NCBI RefSeq assembly: GCF_000980875.1
Contig: NZ_LAYO01000075.1
Span: 1-34,642 of the forward strand
From: Leucobacter sp. Ag1
Lineage (GTDB): Bacteria > Actinomycetota > Actinomycetes > Actinomycetales > Microbacteriaceae
DNA length: 34,642 bases
Direction of reading: 5' to 3'
This document shows, piece by piece, positions 31,309 to 34,642 of the stretch (position 1 is its first letter; each line of letters begins with the position of its first letter). The notes beneath the pieces were generated by a model. It was not told where the DNA came from and searched no databases. It was given only the letters and a program-made list of their open reading frames with translations. Both the position numbers and the translations under genes were made by a program.

Positions 31309-33822
31309 TTACGCCACCAGACCGTTCGCCCAGTGGGCACGGTGCGACTTCGCGATCGCACGGAGGTTCCCACGCATGACCTTGAGTTCTGTTGTGGAAG
31401 GAACATCGTCGTCATGATTGCCAGGGTTCAACACGGTTGAAAACGTGTTCCACTTTCCCTTCTCATCGTTGCTCAGCGCGAAGCCGCGAACAAGCGGCAC
31501 GAGTTGCCCGAGGACGCTTGCTTCCGTCTCGACGTCCGCTACAGAACAGGGTGTGCCTGATTCGGTGCGTGCGGTGGCGATAATCTGCTTCGCAAGCCGT
31601 TCCGCGGCAGAACGGTAGCTGCCACACGCTGCTCTTCTGCCCCGAGCGGTCGGAGCGTTGAGATTGTCTTCCGCGTCGAGCATGAGCTGGCTGAACACGT
31701 CCGAAGTCTGTGTGGGCACGGTGCCTGCTTTAGGGCTTGCAAGGTTGAGCTCATAGGACATAAGTCCACGATGGTCGTGGTAACTCTTGCTCCAGTTCGC
31801 GAGCTTCCCGTCGTAAGTCGTGAGTATGACTTGGACTCCGGCGTCAAGGAGCTTCGTGAGGGTGTTCTGGACGAATGTGAGTCGGTGATCGGGGTCGCTG
31901 CCTGGGATGGGATCGTCGAGGACGATAATGGGTGAGCCCAATAGCTCGGCTCGTGCCAGGAAGATTGAAAGTCCCAGTGCGTTCAGTTGGGAATCGCTGT
32001 ACACCCCGAGCGCGTCTCGTTCGACTGGGGTTGTGCCTGCTTCGGTGTGCAGGGCGGCGATGAGGTTGACGAAACGGTTGCCACTGGCTTTGGATTTCAC
32101 TCCATGGAAGTCGACGAGTTCTTCTGGCCGGATCGTCAGCCACCAGGCCTTGATGGTCTCGCTCATCTCGGTGAAGCGAGCGTCCAGTAACGCTACAGAA
32201 GCTTTCTGCAGTTCTTTCTCTGCCGATCTCACCCGTGTTAGTGCTCTATCTCGTTGCGCCGCGCGGGTGAGGTCCTCACCCAGCCCGGTGACCGCGTCGA
32301 AGAGCCGCAGTAGTTGGCGCTGGTCGGTGATCTCTGCTCGTTGCGTGATCACGGGAGCGACCGCTTGCTCGAGAGCACTGATTGTGACGGCGTACGCCTG
32401 ATGCTTCTGTCGGAGCGAGTGGAGCTTGCTGTCGAGGTCAGCGAAGTCAGGAGCTACTTTTGGTAGCGGTTGCCGTCGCTGGACGGCAGATCTGAGCGCA
32501 ATCAGCGCTTCGCTGGCAGCCTGTGTATCTGGCGTGAGTGAGCGTATGTCAGCTGCAATGCTTCTGGCGCTCGCGTAGCTGTCACGAACAAGATCCGCGT
32601 CGAGTCCCCACGAGTCAAGTTTGGTTGCTAGAGGCGAGATCTCAGACTCGGGTGCGTCCGCAGCTTGCGGTACCCCGGTCGTGATGTAGCGGGTGACAAC
32701 CGTAAGAGCATCCTGGGCACGGTCGATGGCGGCGAGCGTCTCGGCTGCGATCTGATCGAGATTCTTGGCGCTAGCCAGTTCTGCTCGCAACACTTCGATG
32801 CGGGCGGGCGTTAGAGCTTCTGGGGTGGCGCACACAGGACAGTCCACTGGCGCGGTGACGGCGGCGAACTCATCGACCTGGAGCACAGCTGCCAGGATGG
32901 GCTGGAGCCGCGCGACCTCCACGTCGACTGCCGAGAGGACCTCGGCGTACTGTCGTGTATCGGGTGCGACAAGGTCGAGGGTCGATATCGGCTGCGCGCG
33001 CAACCCAGCGATAGGAAAAACGGCTTCGCTCTTCGCGCTCACCCGCGATTCAAGGGCTACCTTGGCGTCAGCGAGTGACGCGTACGAATCGCCGGTGACG
33101 ATCTCGGCTGCATCTCGCAAAGCATCGCTGATGATGGCGTCGAGATCGCTGGGTGATTCCGCTGTCCGTGCGATAGAGCTGAGCCGATTCTGAAGGTCGA
33201 CAAGTTCTTCGGGAAGGGTTGCGATCTGTTGGAGCCAGTGTCCGTCCGGTTCTTGCTCCAAGCGTTTCCGGCCCTCGGCGACTCGCTCTCTGAGAAGGTC
33301 GAGATCGCTGAGCGAGAGAAGAGACTTGAAGTAGGCGACTCTTTGCTTCGGTTCGGTGGAAAGGGCGTGGCGAAGTATGTGTTGCAGGAGGACCGGCGCG
33401 CTCACGGGTGGGTCCGCCAGCGAGAGCCCGATGCTGGACAGGTCCTCCGCTTCGTCGCCATCGATCAGAACTGTGCTGTCGCACTCTGCGCCGCGGCCAA
33501 AATCGCCGGTGAGGTTTCTGCGTGCAGTGTGAAGGGAGCCATCTGCGACCCTGACGACGGCCTCAACGTAGACCTGCTCACCTCCGGTGAGGTGAGCGTT
33601 GCGGAGGCTGTCGTTGTACTCTGCTTTGGCGCCGCCGAGGAGGTCTCTGCGGCTGCTGCGGCCGGATATCAGGAACTCGATCGCTTCCGCGAGGCTGGTC
33701 TTGCCCTGGCTGTTCGCGCCGTGGACGACAGTTACGGGCGCATCGAGTTCGAAGCGCGCGATGTCTGTGCCGAATGCTCGAAATCCTCGCACTTCCAGCG
33801 ATACGATCCTGGCCTGCGTCAT
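31309..33822 (-). CDS. Rad50/SMC-like AAA ATPase with zinc hook, candidate defence protein
   Basis: An 837-residue protein. N-terminal RecF/Rad50-like head: VSLEVRGFRAFG, Walker A GANSQGKT (35-42), then SRRDLLGGAKAEYNDSLRNA. A coiled-coil-rich middle carries the zinc-hook-like CPVC at residues 328-331. The C-terminal head half has the degenerate signature YSDSQLNALGLSIFLARA (from 608) and Walker B PIIVLDDP with Asp636/Asp637. About 140 further residues follow, helical, with RRAACGSYRSAAERLAKQII and LNPGNHDDD (798-806), a shape reminiscent of appended HEPN-like domains, though I cannot confirm it. Similar ATPases occur in defence islands. Its ATG overlaps the stop of the small upstream gene (ATGA), so the two are made together. 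Codon use is lower-GC than the flanking genome. Confidence 0.83.
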   Translation of the reverse strand: MTQARIVSLEVRGFRAFGTDIARFELDAPVTVVHGANSQGKTSLAEAIEFLISGRSSRRDLLGGAKAEYNDSLRNAHLTGGEQVYVEAVVRVADGSLHTARRNLTGDFGRGAECDSTVLIDGDEAEDLSSIGLSLADPPVSAPVLLQHILRHALSTEPKQRVAYFKSLLSLSDLDLLRERVAEGRKRLEQEPDGHWLQQIATLPEELVDLQNRLSSIARTAESPSDLDAIISDALRDAAEIVTGDSYASLADAKVALESRVSAKSEAVFPIAGLRAQPISTLDLVAPDTRQYAEVLSAVDVEVARLQPILAAVLQVDEFAAVTAPVDCPVCATPEALTPARIEVLRAELASAKNLDQIAAETLAAIDRAQDALTVVTRYITTGVPQAADAPESEISPLATKLDSWGLDADLVRDSYASARSIAADIRSLTPDTQAASEALIALRSAVQRRQPLPKVAPDFADLDSKLHSLRQKHQAYAVTISALEQAVAPVITQRAEITDQRQLLRLFDAVTGLGEDLTRAAQRDRALTRVRSAEKELQKASVALLDARFTEMSETIKAWWLTIRPEELVDFHGVKSKASGNRFVNLIAALHTEAGTTPVERDALGVYSDSQLNALGLSIFLARAELLGSPIIVLDDPIPGSDPDHRLTFVQNTLTKLLDAGVQVILTTYDGKLANWSKSYHDHRGLMSYELNLASPKAGTVPTQTSDVFSQLMLDAEDNLNAPTARGRRAACGSYRSAAERLAKQIIATARTESGTPCSVADVETEASVLGQLVPLVRGFALSNDEKGKWNTFSTVLNPGNHDDDVPSTTELKVMRGNLRAIAKSHRAHWANGLVA

Positions 33823-33986
33823 GACGTGCGCCAGGTTTCGATGAGCATGCTGATGGCCGTATCGAGCTCGTCGACCGATGATGCTGCGCTGGCTGCCGCA
33901 ACGATGGCACGAGCATCGTGTTTTGGCTCGGTAACGCCTTGGAGCATCTCAGCCAGAGGCTCAGCGTTGGGCAACAGGTCGGACAT
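33819..33986 (-). CDS. 55-residue partner protein of the SMC-like ATPase
   Basis: A small acidic, helical protein of unknown family starting MSDLLPNAEPLAEMLQG and ending in AISMLIETWRTS; no membrane segment or Cys/His cluster is seen. The start at 33986 is chosen because TAGAAT (33999-33994) ends 7 nt before that ATG, the leaderless spacing seen elsewhere here; an upstream ATG at 34031 lies in front of the -10 box. Its stop overlaps the ATPase ATG by 4 nt, so the pair forms a two-gene operon with fixed stoichiometry. I do not recognise it; a regulator, chaperone or antitoxin-like partner are all open. Confidence 0.65.
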   Translation of the reverse strand: MSDLLPNAEPLAEMLQGVTEPKHDARAIVAAASAASSVDELDTAISMLIETWRTS

Positions 33987-33993
33987 GCTGCCG

Positions 33994-33999
33994 ATTCTA
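33994..33999 (-). promoter_or_regulatory. -10 box of the ATPase operon
   Basis: TAGAAT on the minus strand, one mismatch from TATAAT, ends 7 nt before the ATG at 33986. No convincing -35 is found at 16-18 nt. Confidence 0.5.
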
Positions 34000-34058
34000 C
34001 TGTTCTGTCGGCCTGTAACCATGGGGCTCAAGTCCCTGCATCACACCACGGATGGGAA

Positions 34059-34075
34059 GTATCCTGGATGGATAC
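34059..34075. promoter_or_regulatory. Inverted repeat in the divergent island promoter region
   Basis: GTATCC (34059-34064), TGGAT, GGATAC (34070-34075): a 6-bp perfect inverted repeat lying 17 nt before the DUF3223 ATG and 73 nt from the small-gene start. It could be an operator for the island's HTH protein. A GAGGAGG ribosome binding site follows at 34078-34084. Confidence 0.45.
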
Positions 34076-34091
34076 GTGAGGAGGCCGAGAC

Positions 34092-34610
34092 ATGGGTGTC
34101 GCGAAGCCAGTTATTTTGCCCAGCATGACGTTCCCGACCCGCAAAGCGGCCAAGGATTGGGTTCGGGACGAGATCAAGGATCACTACGACCTCGAAGAGG
34201 TCATCACTGATCCTCTTCATGTTGCGGTGCTCCACGATCTTCTGGACCGTGACGATGATGCGGCCGAAAAAATCGGGGCCGGCATCAAAGAGTTCTTCAT
34301 TAGGCGCACGGCGTTAGGTGGAGGCCATATCCAGTATGTGCGTCGCGACGCACGCGGGATCTGGATCCGCCGTATCGATGGCTCGGAGGATGACTGGAGT
34401 TACACCAGTGCGATCAACCAAGAAGGACTCCAATCGGATGTCAAAGATGCATTACGCGCTGTGATCAACGAAGACCGTCTCTCTTTCAGAGAGCAGGCTT
34501 TCGCCCACGGCCCAGTCCAATGCGCCCGCACCTCCTCGCTGATCTTCCACTCCTTCGCGAGAAGGGGGACGACCTTGCCCGACTGGTCGACGCGCACGAG
34601 GCCCTCGTAG
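34092..34610 (+). CDS. DUF3223 (DCL-homology) protein with a probably chimeric C-terminus
   Basis: The first ~135 residues are a DUF3223/DCL-homology domain: FPTRKAAKDWVRDEIKDHY, ITDPLHVAVLHDLLDRD, EKIGAGIKEFFIRR, then IWIRRIDGSEDDWSYTSAI, where DWSY matches the family's D-F-S-Y block. This domain is named after the plastid DCL protein and occurs in bacteria with unknown, probably nucleic-acid-linked, function. GAGGAGG precedes the ATG. After about residue 145 the frame runs antisense through a truncated binding-protein gene (junction near 34,530), so the last ~25 residues are unlikely to be native. It diverges from the ATPase operon and is codon-wise part of the same island. Confidence 0.65.
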   Translation: MGVAKPVILPSMTFPTRKAAKDWVRDEIKDHYDLEEVITDPLHVAVLHDLLDRDDDAAEKIGAGIKEFFIRRTALGGGHIQYVRRDARGIWIRRIDGSEDDWSYTSAINQEGLQSDVKDALRAVINEDRLSFREQAFAHGPVQCARTSSLIFHSFARRGTTLPDWSTRTRPS

Positions 34611-34642
34611 ACGTTGGTCATGAGCGCCTGCGGGATCGTGGA
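34530..34642 (-). pseudogene. Truncated oligopeptide-type ABC substrate-binding protein gene
   Basis: Entering from the right edge, the minus strand reads STIPQALMTNVYEGLVRVDQ then SGKVVPLLAKEWKISE, which is the N-terminal lobe of a family 5 solute-binding protein (compare the intact one at 15939). After KISE the expected continuation of the type DGLTYTFxLR is missing and the frame runs into island DNA, reaching a stop at 34400. The gene is therefore broken after roughly its first hundred codons; its 5' end lies outside the window. Confidence 0.7.

Noticed and set aside
31309-33822. Assignment of the ATPase to Lamassu, RloC, Septu or Wadjet
   Set aside because: The zinc hook and head domain are shared with these, but the partner genes that define them are absent and I cannot confirm the C-terminal domain from sequence alone.
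1-34642. tRNA, rRNA, CRISPR arrays, insertion sequences
   Set aside because: No cloverleaf, rRNA motifs, regularly spaced repeats or transposase genes were recognised on either strand.

Overview
This is a high-GC actinobacterial segment, most likely from Microbacteriaceae. Codons end almost always in G or C up to about 30,500. Genes are packed with 1-4 nt start/stop overlaps. Several starts sit about 7 nt behind a TANNNT -10 box, as on leaderless actinobacterial mRNAs. The genus is an inference only.

Left part (1-4,500): the 5' two thirds of a glycerate kinase gene, an HxlR-type regulator facing an NmrA-like NAD(P)-binding protein across a palindromic operator, a thiolase, and a membrane-anchored D-alanyl-D-alanine carboxypeptidase. 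Next (4,520-11,929) is a minus-strand catabolic operon read in the order MHS-family transporter, thiamine-diphosphate enzyme, YtcJ-type amidohydrolase, M20 N-carbamoylase-like hydrolase. A PucR-type regulator diverges from it. The next unit (11,926-21,143) is similar in logic: a TetR regulator and an M20 peptidase on the minus strand, and opposite them a second YtcJ-type amidohydrolase tightly overlapped with a complete oligopeptide-type ABC importer (lipoprotein, two permeases, fused double ATPase). A perfect palindrome overlapping a good -35/-10 pair is the likely TetR operator. Both units look like uptake and stepwise hydrolysis of an amide- or carbamoyl-type compound; the substrates are not known.

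Magnesium region (21,200-25,290): a promoter, an M-box magnesium riboswitch, two mutually exclusive hairpins, a 28-codon leader reading frame with a near-perfect ribosome binding site, then an MgtA-type Mg2+ ATPase and an MgtC-like protein, closed by a perfect terminator hairpin. It is followed by a DUF308/HdeD membrane protein, a PrxQ/BCP-type peroxiredoxin, a long extragenic hairpin, a DUF1304 membrane protein, an alpha/beta hydrolase, an NTF2-like protein, and an ABC-F ATPase of the antibiotic-resistance type. The ABC-F gene is preceded by a six-codon leader reading frame and a hairpin-rich leader.

Right end (about 30,600-34,530): composition changes abruptly (more A/T-ending codons). The segment holds a double helix-turn-helix protein resembling recombinase tails, a Rad50/SMC-like ATPase with a CPVC zinc-hook motif, a 55-residue partner overlapping it by ATGA, and a divergent DUF3223 (DCL-homology) gene. 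The segment ends inside a truncated oligopeptide-binding-protein gene. This looks like a small acquired island, plausibly for phage defence, that replaced most of a resident gene. The ATPase plus small partner is the best candidate here for an undescribed system.
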